Positions 45,680 to 53,716 of a DNA stretch of 64,000 nucleotides are shown here, piece after piece. A program made the translations under genes and the position numbers. Location of the stretch: assembly GCF_032017025.1 (NCBI RefSeq), contig NZ_DALZQO010000010.1:1-64000 (forward strand), read 5' to 3'. The stretch comes from Hydrogenoanaerobacterium sp032017025 (GTDB lineage: Bacteria > Bacillota > Clostridia > Oscillospirales > Ruminococcaceae). Under the pieces are notes generated by a model, which saw only the letters and a list, made by a program, of their open reading frames with translations, was not told where the DNA came from and did no database searches. Position 1 is the stretch's first letter; each line of letters begins with the position of its first letter.

Positions 45680-46021
45680 ATGAAAACATTTTTCGCATTG
45701 CCTGTCAATCTAACTAATATGAGTATCCTGTTTAAGGCTCTTGGAGATGAAACACGCCTTGGTATCCTATGGATGCTCATGAATGAAGATCTGTGCGTGG
45801 GGGATTTAGCAGACCGCATGAGCATGTCAAAATCCTCCATTTCGCATCAGCTAAGAGTTTTACGTTCTGTTCAGCTTGTGAAGCGACGCAGGGCAGGGAA
45901 AAAGATATTTTATGCAATAAAGGATGAGAAGCAAAGAGCGTTTCTCATAAACATATATGGCTCTCAAATCGAAATTAACCAGATAGTATCATCTGGTGAG
46001 GGTTGTACCTCAGACTACTAA
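45680..46021 (+). CDS. second ArsR-family repressor
   Basis: 113 aa winged-helix protein (MSMSKSSISHQLRVLRSVQL). Only one Cys lies in alpha-3 (EDLCVGDLA), with one more near the C-terminus and a His-poor N-terminus, so the sensed ligand may differ from that of its divergent neighbour. Start at ATG after AAGGGG. Monocistronic as far as seen. Confidence 0.87.
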   Translation: MKTFFALPVNLTNMSILFKALGDETRLGILWMLMNEDLCVGDLADRMSMSKSSISHQLRVLRSVQLVKRRRAGKKIFYAIKDEKQRAFLINIYGSQIEINQIVSSGEGCTSDY

Positions 46022-46146
46022 AAATTTGGTTTAGGCTTATTTAAAAGTGCGGTTATTATTGCCTACTCCTATTCCAATGGTGCTTTTTCAGAGACATAAA
46101 AACGGTTGGAGAAAGGTGACATAACTATAGTTAAATAAATAAAATT

Positions 46147-46240
46147 GTGGGCAAACCCGGCTAAAGCCGGGGACGCAAAGCTAAAGGGTCTAAGACGTTT
46201 CCGGACGCAAAGCCTGCTCTATCCAGTAGCGGGTAGGCTC
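46147..46240 (+). ncRNA. cyclic-di-GMP-I (GEMM) riboswitch aptamer
   Basis: GGGCAAACC, a CCCGGC-TAAA-GCCGGG hairpin, GGACGCAAAGC, GGGTCTAAG and GTAGCGGG occur in the order and spacing of the GEMM-I aptamer (compare the Vc2 aptamer of V. cholerae). The base before CAAACC is G, as in c-di-GMP binders. GGACGCAAAGC is repeated at 46203. No plus-strand gene follows before the terminator at 46432, so the controlled gene is missing or very small. Confidence 0.8.
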
Positions 46241-46431
46241 TTGCTCACGTTCACGGCTTTTGACGGAATATATAGGCATCTGGATACTTACTTTCGCTTT
46301 ACGTTGCCATGGTGAAAGGGGTTCCTTAATGCGTATACGCTGTTTCTTGCCTTTACAGAGGTGTAGATAAAGACGACACAATCCGTCTATGCCGACTTCT
46401 ACATATACACTTTCATAATCCTCTACTAAGA
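46241..46431. other. region after the riboswitch with no supported gene
   Basis: No plus-strand reading frame of note. On the minus strand a frame from a TTG at 46381 to 46190 encodes 63 basic residues (PWQRKAKVSIQMPIYS) but overlaps the aptamer and lacks a ribosome binding site; it may be the end of a decayed gene. Confidence 0.5.
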
Positions 46432-46470
46432 AAGTCAGTATTTTGCCAAGGGCAAACTACTGACTTTTTT
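46432..46470 (+). terminator. rho-independent terminator
   Basis: AAGTCAGTA / TACTGACTT outer stem with TTTGCC/GGCAAA inside and six T after it. Confidence 0.88.
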
Positions 46471-46563
46471 CTTTCGACAAGAAACTGTTCACAACGACGG
46501 AAATTTACAGGGTTTTACAATCCTTTCTTATATACGGTAACTCCAGCTCCATGCTGCCGCTCT

Positions 46564-46612
46564 CCTCCGCTTCTGACATTTTGATTTACCATCAAAATTC
46601 AGAAAACGGAGG
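46564..46612 (+). promoter_or_regulatory. long hairpin sequestering the ribosome binding site of the sigma-like gene
   Basis: CCTCCG (46564-46569), TTCTGA and ATTTTGAT pair in turn with ATCAAAAT, TCAGAA and CGGAGG (46607-46612). The GGAGG site for the ATG at 46622 is buried. The first 18 bases equal 14470-14487. Confidence 0.8.
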
Positions 46613-46621
46613 ACAAGCCAT

Positions 46622-47041
46622 ATGGCAGAAAGAAAAGAATATTACATCAAAATTCAGGGGCAGCTCGTCCCTGTCACCGAAGAAATCTATTTGACCTATT
46701 ACCGTATGAAGCGCCGGGAACTGCATCTGGAGGAAAAGGACTCGGCACACGGCGTATTTTATTACAGTGCTCTGGATACGGAGGAAACCACTGGCGAGGA
46801 TGCGATTCCAGACCTCACCTCTCCCCGCGTGGAGGAGGTTGCTGTGGACAAGCTGCTGGCAGAAAAGCTACATCAATGCCTCAAGCAGCTTACCAAAGAG
46901 GAACAGGAGCTTATTTTTATGCTGTTTTTTCAGAATAAAAGTGAGCATGAGGTATCCAAAAAAACAGGAATTGCCCAAAAAACCATTCACAATAGAAAGG
47001 CTCGTATCCTGACTCGTCTAAAAAAACTTATGGAAAAGTAA
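46622..47041 (+). CDS. sigma-70-like ICE regulator
   Basis: 139 aa. The C-terminal half is a sigma region-4-like helix-turn-helix (LTKEEQELIFMLFFQNKSEHEVSKKTG, then QKTIHNRKARILTRLKKL). The N-terminal half has no clear region 2. Such short sigma-like proteins are common in Tn916/Tn1549-type elements and activate excision or transfer genes. Translation is probably limited by the hairpin over its ribosome binding site. Confidence 0.85.
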   Translation: MAERKEYYIKIQGQLVPVTEEIYLTYYRMKRRELHLEEKDSAHGVFYYSALDTEETTGEDAIPDLTSPRVEEVAVDKLLAEKLHQCLKQLTKEEQELIFMLFFQNKSEHEVSKKTGIAQKTIHNRKARILTRLKKLMEK

Positions 47042-47056
47042 AAATAATTTGGCTCA

Positions 47057-47096
47057 ACCCCCCCACGAAACCGGATTAGTAGTGAGGGGGTTTTCT
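47057..47096 (+). terminator. rho-independent terminator
   Basis: AACCCCC pairs with GGGGGTT, followed by TTC, directly after the sigma-like gene. Confidence 0.75.
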
Positions 47097-47099
47097 TAT

Positions 47100-47640
47100 T
47101 CCCCCAAATGCTCTTTGAAAATTGAATATCCGATGACTTGAATACGTTAGCTGACGGGCCCTGAAAGGGAAAAGCGACCCCGGAGGATGCGCCAAGACCA
47201 CCTGTAGGCAGGCAGCAAGAAAAACGAAATCACTCATTTTTCTGTTCGCTCGTTTCTTTCTGCTCCTATCAAAGACGGCCAAATAAGGTGCTAAGCGGTA
47301 CCCATCCGACCGGAAAACAGGCTGTGGCAGCCTGTCTCGCAATAATCCCGTCAGCCTATATTGATACTTCTGTCCAGTCACAGCCCCCCTGACCGGGGGA
47401 TCACGCAATGAGGGCAGCCGGCAGAGATCCTGGCGGGGGTGGAATTCCCATGATGCGGTGAAGCCAGCCGCAGTTCAGGCCGTCGCCTTTGTTGTGCAAG
47501 GCATTGCTTTGCACAGTGCGCTTGGGGAGTAGTGTCGAATTAAGCGCCTTGATTACAGTAAAATGACTTAATGTCAGAAGCGATGGGGATCGCTCTGCCT
47601 TCACAGCGGAGCGGTCCCTATATTTGTGTCATTAAGAAAA
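47100..47640 (+). ncRNA. structured non-coding region, possible ncRNA or leader
   Basis: About 540 bp without a credible gene although GC-rich. Several stems stand out: CCCT-GAA-AGGG near 47160, ACAGGCTG-TGG-CAGCCTGT at 47317-47335, CCCCC/GGGGG at 47384-47399, TGTGCAA/TTGCACA near 47492-47514, and a longer stem (GGGA-CGCTC / GAGCG-TCCC) at 47586-47618 before the toxin gene. The density of stems suggests an RNA; no known family recognised. Confidence 0.4.
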
Positions 47641-47672
47641 AAGAGGATTTCACATCAAGGAGGTGCAAAGTT

Positions 47673-48059
47673 TTGGACACAATAAAGCAAGAGATCAGCC
47701 GCGGCGATATTTTCTACGCCGATTTAAACCCCGTTGTGGGCTGTGAGCAAGGAGGCATCCGCCCCGTACTTGTCCTGCAAAACAATATCGGAAACCGCCA
47801 CAGCCCCACCACCATCGTCTGTGCCATCACCGGCAGGCCGAAAAAGCCCTTGCCCACTCATACAGCTATTACCGGTGCGGGCAAATTGTCCAGGGAGTCC
47901 TTTGCACTTCTGGAGCAGATACGCACCATTGACCGATTCCGGCTTCAGGGCTTTATCGGCAGGCTGGACGAGCAGGAGATGGAAGAAATCAACCAGGCAC
48001 TTTCTATCAGCGTCGGACTGAGTCCGGCGATTTTTTTATTTGGGAGGGAAACGCCATGA
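47673..48059 (+). CDS. MazF/PemK-type endoribonuclease toxin
   Basis: 128 aa from a TTG at 47673, seven bases after AAGGAGGTG; upstream extensions run into the leader. RGDIFYADLNPVVGCEQGGIRPVLVLQNN and TTIVCAITGRPKK match the MazF beta-barrel, and the conserved active-site Arg and Ser/Thr are present. MazF toxins cut mRNA at short motifs. No canonical antitoxin precedes it; the next small gene overlaps its stop (ATGA) and may be the partner. Confidence 0.9.
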   Translation: MDTIKQEISRGDIFYADLNPVVGCEQGGIRPVLVLQNNIGNRHSPTTIVCAITGRPKKPLPTHTAITGAGKLSRESFALLEQIRTIDRFRLQGFIGRLDEQEMEEINQALSISVGLSPAIFLFGRETP

Positions 48060-48214
48060 CAAACACCCAGGTAACCGATAACCTTATGTTCGTTGCCGCC
48101 CTGCAGCAGCTCGTGCAGCTTGCGGCCGCCAAGGGCATGACGGAGTCGGAAATCGAAAAGGTCAAAAAGGACTTGGAACGCAGGCTGCGGCCCACCATTA
48201 TCGCCCCTTGCTGA
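48056..48214 (+). CDS. 52-aa SHOCT-like protein after the toxin
   Basis: The ATG at 48056 overlaps the toxin stop, with GGAGGG upstream. Helical, with a C-terminal segment (KGMTESEIEKVKKDLERRL) similar to a short C-terminal (SHOCT) domain. It could act as antitoxin or as a regulator of the recombinase genes. Its small size and overlap are typical of a coupled partner. Confidence 0.65.
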   Translation: MTNTQVTDNLMFVAALQQLVQLAAAKGMTESEIEKVKKDLERRLRPTIIAPC

Positions 48215-48305
48215 CCCCTGTCTTGTTTTCTGTTTGTTTTCAATGATTCAGTAGCTATGTGCAGGGAGGTGTGGTAGTGTATGTCGTTGAAAGGAGGGGA
48301 AAAAG

Positions 48306-49886
48306 ATGTATAACCCTAATTTAGCATCGGCGGAACCGCCGAAAATCACTGTCATATCAGCAAGAAAGCCAGAAATCGCAAAGCTCCGCGTGGCGGCATA
48401 CGCTCGTGTGAGCAGTGACTCCGATGACCAGCAGAACTCCTACATCGCACAGGTGGATTACTACACCAGGCACATCGCGAACCATGAAGGCTGGGAGTTG
48501 GCAGACATCTATGCCGACGAAGGCATTACCGGCCTTGTGGCAAGCAAGCGGGATGATTTCAACCGCATGATACAGGACTGCAGGGATGGGAAAATCGACC
48601 GCGTCCTCGTTAAATCTATATCCCGCTTTGCGAGGAACACAAAGGAGTATATCCAGTATGTGAGGGAGCTCCTCCGGCTTGGCATCTCCATCCGCTTTGA
48701 GAAGGAGAACATCGATACCGGCAAGATGACATCGGAGCAGATTGCCACCATCTACGGCGCCTTTTCACAAATGGAATCACAAAACCACTCGAACAATATG
48801 CGGATCAGCGTCCGCATTCGAATGGAAAAGGGCGACTACGTTTCACCGGCCACCCCCTACGGCTACAAGCTGGAGGAACGCACCTTGGTGGTCATCTCTG
48901 AGCAGGCCGAGGTGGTTCGGCGCATTTTTACCGCCTACCTGAGTGGTCAGGGAAAAAATGATATCGCAGACGAGTTGAACAGGATGGGCCTCCCCCGCAC
49001 AAAGGGGCGAACAATCTGGCACCCAAGCACAGTGGCATATATCCTCACCAACATCTCCTACACCGGGGATATGGTCTGGCAAAAGAGCTTCGCCACCAAC
49101 GACATCCCATTCCGGCAGGTGCGGAATAAAGGAGAAAAGCCCAAATATTTCGTGGAGAACTGCCATCAGCCGATTGTCTCCAAGGATGAATTCCAGCGGG
49201 TGCAGACGCTTCTGGAAACTCGCAGGGCACAGATAGCGGATACGGTTTCCTCCACACTGCTGACGAAAAAACTCCACTGCGGAAACTGCGGTACCCTGTT
49301 CCGAAGGAAAATCGTCAATGAAAAGGTCTACTGGATTTGCCGGAGGCATGACAGCCACAAAGACCTTTGCCCGATCTCTCAAGTACCGGAGGAACAGATT
49401 GTCGCAGGGGTTCTCCGAATGTACCACAAGATGAAAAGACACCGTGAGCAAATCCTGTCACCACTCTTAAATCAGCTCACCGATCTGAGGGAAAAGGAAC
49501 TTCGCTCCAATCGCAAGATAAACGATATTGATAAAGAAATAGCGCAGTTAACCGAGCAGAATCTCGTTCTTGTTCGACTCAAGTCGAAGGGATACGTAGA
49601 TTCTGCTCTTTATTTATCCCAAACCGGCGAAATCGACTTCAAGCTCCGGGAACTGCGCCGTCTGCGCCGCCGTATCATGGAAACCACCGGTGAGGACAGG
49701 CAGATTAAAGCCACGGAAGCGATGCTGGATTATCTGGAGTCCAGCCCCGAACACTTAGGGGAGCTCAACGAGGAACTGTTTGAAACGCTGGTGGAGAAGA
49801 TCACCATCTCCTCGGAAACCGAGATGAACCTCACCCTTTACAACGGGCTGACACTGAAGGAAACCATGGAAAGGACGGTGCGGTAA
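48306..49886 (+). CDS. large serine recombinase (first of three)
   Basis: 526 aa. Resolvase catalytic domain with the nucleophilic Ser in YARVSSDSDDQQNS, then a recombinase domain, a zinc ribbon (CGNCGTLF with later Cys) and a coiled-coil region near residues 400-440. Such enzymes integrate and excise ICEs at att sites. The ATG has GGAGGGG nearby. It is followed after one base by a catalytic-less partner gene. Confidence 0.94.
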   Translation: MYNPNLASAEPPKITVISARKPEIAKLRVAAYARVSSDSDDQQNSYIAQVDYYTRHIANHEGWELADIYADEGITGLVASKRDDFNRMIQDCRDGKIDRVLVKSISRFARNTKEYIQYVRELLRLGISIRFEKENIDTGKMTSEQIATIYGAFSQMESQNHSNNMRISVRIRMEKGDYVSPATPYGYKLEERTLVVISEQAEVVRRIFTAYLSGQGKNDIADELNRMGLPRTKGRTIWHPSTVAYILTNISYTGDMVWQKSFATNDIPFRQVRNKGEKPKYFVENCHQPIVSKDEFQRVQTLLETRRAQIADTVSSTLLTKKLHCGNCGTLFRRKIVNEKVYWICRRHDSHKDLCPISQVPEEQIVAGVLRMYHKMKRHREQILSPLLNQLTDLREKELRSNRKINDIDKEIAQLTEQNLVLVRLKSKGYVDSALYLSQTGEIDFKLRELRRLRRRIMETTGEDRQIKATEAMLDYLESSPEHLGELNEELFETLVEKITISSETEMNLTLYNGLTLKETMERTVR

Positions 49887-49887
49887 C

Positions 49888-50781
49888 ATGGCATGGCAGA
49901 GAAAAATCCCCTTCGGCTATGTGATGAAAAACGGCGAAATCTTGTGCTGCCCCACGGAGTCGGCAGCCGTCAAAGAGATTTTCAGGCTTTACTCCGAGGG
50001 AATGGCCTACAGCAAGATTGCTGACGAGATGATGCTCCGGGGCATCCCCTATCACAAGCACACCAACCAGTGGAATAAGCACATGGTCAAGCGCATCCTC
50101 GAAAATGAACGCTACCTCGGAGAAAGGGAGTACCCGCCGATCATCGAATCGGAAACCTTTATGCATATCCAGCTTATCAGGGGAGATAAAAACACCTACA
50201 CCCCCTGCCCGGACTACATCAAGCCCATCCGTGAAAAGGCGGTGTGCGGTGTGTGTGGCGGTAGGATGGTCCGGGATACAAGAGCATCAAGCAAGGTTCG
50301 CTGGTACTGTCAGACGGAAGGCTGTGCCAACCGCCGCTACATAGAGGACGAGGATACCCACACCGCCCTGACAGGACGGTTGAACGCACTGGCTCAGAAC
50401 CCCGACCTCTTTGTCTGGCCCCTCCCACAGCAGGCTGGAGAGCTGACGCTGGAGGCGGCCCGCATCCAGAATGAGGTGGTCCGAGAACTGAACAAAGCGG
50501 AGCCGGGTGTAGAATACACCAAAATGCTGATACTGGCCTGCGCCGCCGAAAAATATAGCGGACTGCCCGATTATACCCCTTATCACCAAATGCAGATACT
50601 GAGGGAGAGAATCACAGACCGCCCGATGGACGATGAGCTCCGCAATGAAATCCTCAGAACCGCCATACAGGAAATCCGGTTTACAGGCGGCGGTCTGGAA
50701 CTGCGGCTCATCAACGGAAAAACCCTTGAAGCGAATGGAAAGGAGATTGGAAAATGCCTGCGACAGCAACAAGGAAAATAA
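49888..50781 (+). CDS. recombinase-domain protein lacking the resolvase catalytic domain
   Basis: 297 aa. It starts within what would be the recombinase domain (IPFGYVMKNGEI, YSKIADEMMLRGIPYH) and contains a zinc ribbon (CGVCGGRM with CQTEGC). No YxRVS catalytic segment exists and no remnant is visible upstream, since the first recombinase ends one base earlier. It probably binds DNA as an accessory or directionality partner. Overlaps the third recombinase by 28 nt. Confidence 0.85.
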   Translation: MAWQRKIPFGYVMKNGEILCCPTESAAVKEIFRLYSEGMAYSKIADEMMLRGIPYHKHTNQWNKHMVKRILENERYLGEREYPPIIESETFMHIQLIRGDKNTYTPCPDYIKPIREKAVCGVCGGRMVRDTRASSKVRWYCQTEGCANRRYIEDEDTHTALTGRLNALAQNPDLFVWPLPQQAGELTLEAARIQNEVVRELNKAEPGVEYTKMLILACAAEKYSGLPDYTPYHQMQILRERITDRPMDDELRNEILRTAIQEIRFTGGGLELRLINGKTLEANGKEIGKCLRQQQGK

Positions 50782-52373
50782 CGGTTATCCCCGCCGATCC
50801 GATATACGCCCAAAAGGATATCCGCAAAAAAGCCCTGCGTGTGGCGCCTTACTGCCGTGTTTCCACCAACTCCGAGGAACAGCTCGACAGCTATCAGGCG
50901 CAGATTGAATACTACACGGAAAGAATCGCCGCCCAGCCCGAATGGACCATGGTGGATATGTTCGCGGACGAAGGCAAAAGTGCCACCTCCACCAAAAAGC
51001 GCAAGGATTTCCTGCGGATGATCAAAGCCTGTGAAAAAGGCAAGGTGGATCTTGTCATCACCAAATCAGTATCCCGATTCTGCCGGAATACGCTGGACGG
51101 TCTCGATTATGTCCGCAAGCTCAAGCGTATGGGCGTCGGGGTTTTCTTCGAAAAGGAGAATGTCAACACCCTCTACATGGACAACGAGATGATCCTCACC
51201 TTCATGATGAGCCAGGCGCAGGCCGAGAGCGAGTCCATGAGCGGCAATATCCGCTGGGGCCACCGAAAAAACTTTAAGGACGGCAAGGTCTACTACCACT
51301 ATGCGGGGTTCCTCGGCTACCGCAAGGGTAAGGACGGTTTGCCGGAAATTGACCCGGAGGAAGCGGAAATCGTCCGCAGGGTTTTCTCCCGATATCTGGT
51401 CGGGCACAGCGTCGCCAAAATCATCGCTGACCTTGAGGCAGATGGCATCAAAACATTGAGAGGCAAGGAGAAATGGAATGACGGCGTCATCCGCGGCATG
51501 CTTAAAAACGAAAAATACATCGGGGACGCCCTGCTACAAAAGACCTTCATTGCTGACCTTTTCACCCGCCAGTCCAAGAAGAATAACGGAGAGCTTCCCC
51601 AATATTATGTCGAGAACTGCCATCCCGCCATCATCGACAAGCTGACCTTCCAGCGGGTGCAGGAGGAAATGGCCCGCCGTTCCAGCCTGAGAAAGGTCAG
51701 CGCAAACGCTAAAACCGAGCTTGCCAAATACAGCGGCAAGTATGTGCTGACCGAACTTTTATCCTGCGGGAACTGCGGAAGCCCCTACCGCCGTGTCACA
51801 TGGACGAGGCCGGAGGGCAAGAAAATCGTCTGGCGGTGCATCAACCGGCTGGAAAACGGTAAAAAGTTCTGCAAGGATTCCCCTACGCTGGAAGAAGGCC
51901 GAATCCACGCCGCCGTGGTCTCCGCCATGAACGAAATGTTCAGCCTGAAAACCATGAAATCTCTGCTGCAGGACAGCATCCTGTCCGCCCTTTCAGGGAA
52001 CAGCGGAGAAACAAGCATCGCAGCCATCGACAGCAGGCTGTCGGAGCTGCGGGCACGGCAATATGAGCTCCTCCAATTCGCCGCGTCTGTGGGCGCAGAC
52101 TCCACCCAATACGATGAGGATTTGAACGAAGTCAGCATGGAGTTTTCCGCACTGGTCTCAAAACGCAGCGAGCTGGAAAAAAACCAGCAGGGCATCGCAC
52201 AGGCAGACAAACGAGCCAAGCAGATCGCCGCGGAGCTGGACAAAGTAGACACAGGAATCACCTGCTTTGACGAACTGACGGTGCGGCAGCTCATCGGCGC
52301 CATCAAAGTGCTGGATGAAGATAAACTGCTTATCCGTTTCAAGGATGGAACGGAAATCGAGCAGATCATGTAA
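50754..52373 (+). CDS. large serine recombinase (third of three)
   Basis: 539 aa with the catalytic Ser in YCRVSTNSEEQLDS, recombinase domain, zinc ribbon (CGNCGSPYRR with Cys in the WRCINR and KKFCKD segments) and a coiled coil. It is clearly related to, but distinct from, the recombinase at 48306. Two catalytic enzymes plus a non-catalytic one as an overlapping set are typical of some clostridial elements. The start overlaps the previous gene and has AAAGGAG. Confidence 0.94.
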   Translation: MPATATRKITVIPADPIYAQKDIRKKALRVAPYCRVSTNSEEQLDSYQAQIEYYTERIAAQPEWTMVDMFADEGKSATSTKKRKDFLRMIKACEKGKVDLVITKSVSRFCRNTLDGLDYVRKLKRMGVGVFFEKENVNTLYMDNEMILTFMMSQAQAESESMSGNIRWGHRKNFKDGKVYYHYAGFLGYRKGKDGLPEIDPEEAEIVRRVFSRYLVGHSVAKIIADLEADGIKTLRGKEKWNDGVIRGMLKNEKYIGDALLQKTFIADLFTRQSKKNNGELPQYYVENCHPAIIDKLTFQRVQEEMARRSSLRKVSANAKTELAKYSGKYVLTELLSCGNCGSPYRRVTWTRPEGKKIVWRCINRLENGKKFCKDSPTLEEGRIHAAVVSAMNEMFSLKTMKSLLQDSILSALSGNSGETSIAAIDSRLSELRARQYELLQFAASVGADSTQYDEDLNEVSMEFSALVSKRSELEKNQQGIAQADKRAKQIAAELDKVDTGITCFDELTVRQLIGAIKVLDEDKLLIRFKDGTEIEQIM

Positions 52374-52387
52374 CGGAGGGACCGACC

Positions 52388-53128
52388 ATGATTTATATTA
52401 CAGGAGACACCCATGGTAATTTCCGCAGATTTGAAAAGGAATACTTTCCTGCAGGGCAGAGCCTGTGCCGGGATGATTATATTATTGTCTGCGGCGATTT
52501 TGGGATATGGGATGAAACACCCCAATCGAACCGGGATCTGGACTGGCTGAACAATCAGCCGTTCACCACGCTGTTTATAGACGGCAACCACGAAAACTTT
52601 GACCTGCTGAACCGTTTTCCGACCATGAAATGGAAGGGCGGCGATGTCCATCAGGTGCGGGAGCATATCCTGCACTTGATGCGCGGGCAGGTCTTTGAGA
52701 TCGGCGGGATGACCTTTTTTACAATGGGCGGCGCTGCCTCCCACGATATCAGCGCAGGCATACTGGAGCCGGACGATCCCGACTTCCTGTATCGCAAGCA
52801 GGTACTGGACAGACACAGAGCGCTGTACCGTATCAACCATATTTCATGGTGGAAAGAGGAACTGCCCTGCGATGAGGAATACGAAACGGCCCTGAAGAAT
52901 CTGGAGAACGCCGGCTGGCATGTGGACTGCATCCTGACCCACTGCGCTCCCGACAGCATTGCGGCACAGGTATGCCATCCCTACAAGCCGGACCGTCTGA
53001 CCGGTTTCTTGGAAACGGTCAAACGCCGGTGCAGCTTCGACTATTGGTTTTTCGGGCACCACCATGACAACCGCACCATTGAGGGACGATTCATTCTGCA
53101 ATGGGAGCAGATGGTGGAAATACAATGA
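52388..53128 (+). CDS. calcineurin-like metallophosphoesterase
   Basis: 246 aa. The metal-binding motifs are present: GDTHGNF, CGDFG, DGNHENFD, THCAPDS and FGHHHDN. It could act on a nucleotide, nucleic acid or protein phosphate. It is 14 bp after the recombinase operon and is often carried in such ICEs. Start ATG after CGGAGGG. Confidence 0.9.
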   Translation: MIYITGDTHGNFRRFEKEYFPAGQSLCRDDYIIVCGDFGIWDETPQSNRDLDWLNNQPFTTLFIDGNHENFDLLNRFPTMKWKGGDVHQVREHILHLMRGQVFEIGGMTFFTMGGAASHDISAGILEPDDPDFLYRKQVLDRHRALYRINHISWWKEELPCDEEYETALKNLENAGWHVDCILTHCAPDSIAAQVCHPYKPDRLTGFLETVKRRCSFDYWFFGHHHDNRTIEGRFILQWEQMVEIQ

Positions 53129-53151
53129 GGAAACATATGGAGGAAAAGAGT

Positions 53152-53409
53152 ATGATGCCGAGAGAAGCGATTGCCAAGACTGAAAGCCTCTGGTACGAGG
53201 GGAAATCCCCACAGGAAATTGTGGAGTTTCAATTATATGAAGATCGGCTGTGCATGCCTCTGGAGCTTTATCAGGAAGCGGTGGAGAAAGTGCTGGGCCG
53301 ACCCGTGTTCACCCATGAATACAAAGAGCCTGAAAAGCTGATAGCCGAATATGAGGCTGTCAAGGCTGCGGACGGCAGCCAATCAAAACAGGGCCATGAG
53401 ATGGCCTGA
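53152..53409 (+). CDS. small ICE protein of unknown function
   Basis: 85 aa from the ATG at 53152, eight bases after GGAGG; earlier in-frame ATGs at 53125 and 53137 are possible and the first overlaps the phosphoesterase stop. Acidic, helical, no motif recognised. Part of a run of small accessory genes. Confidence 0.65.
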   Translation: MMPREAIAKTESLWYEGKSPQEIVEFQLYEDRLCMPLELYQEAVEKVLGRPVFTHEYKEPEKLIAEYEAVKAADGSQSKQGHEMA

Positions 53410-53423
53410 TAGGAGGAATCGTG

Positions 53424-53704
53424 ATGTTTATGGACCACAAGCAGGTACAACGTATCAAGGAGCAATACCCGCAGGGAACCCGCATCCGTTTGATTGGAAT
53501 GGATGACCCCTATGCCCCCATTCTGCCCGGTACGGAGGGAACGGTGATGTTGTGGATGACATTGGAACGCTTCACTGTACATTTGACAATGGGCGCACTC
53601 TCGGCGTCATTCCAGGCGAGGACAGCTTTTCCGTGATCTCGCGCCCGGAAAAAACCGAACTGCAGGAAAGTGAATCCGAGCAGTTCGGCATGAAGATGGA
53701 ATGA
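53424..53704 (+). pseudogene. DUF4314-like gene with a frameshift
   Basis: Starts well (AGGAGG, ATG at 53424) and encodes the DUF4314-type RIRLIGMDDPYAPILPGTEGTV. Around 53545-53548 the frame shifts: the normal continuation VVDDIGTLHCTFDNGRTLG appears in another frame and runs to the TGA at 53702-53704. One missing base would explain it. Either a recent mutation or a sequencing error. Confidence 0.8.
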
Positions 53705-53716
53705 GGGTAAAGTAAA

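Noticed and set aside
46200..46250. Second complete c-di-GMP aptamer
   Set aside because: Only GGACGCAAAGC is repeated; the CAAACC and first hairpin are absent, so a tandem aptamer is not supported.
46190..46381. Minus-strand 63-codon basic frame
   Set aside because: TTG start without binding site, overlap with the c-di-GMP aptamer and no family match; kept only as a possible remnant.
47076..47408. Minus-strand frame of 110 codons in the stem-rich region
   Set aside because: Composition is Arg/Pro-rich without pattern, no ribosome binding site, and it runs through several hairpins.
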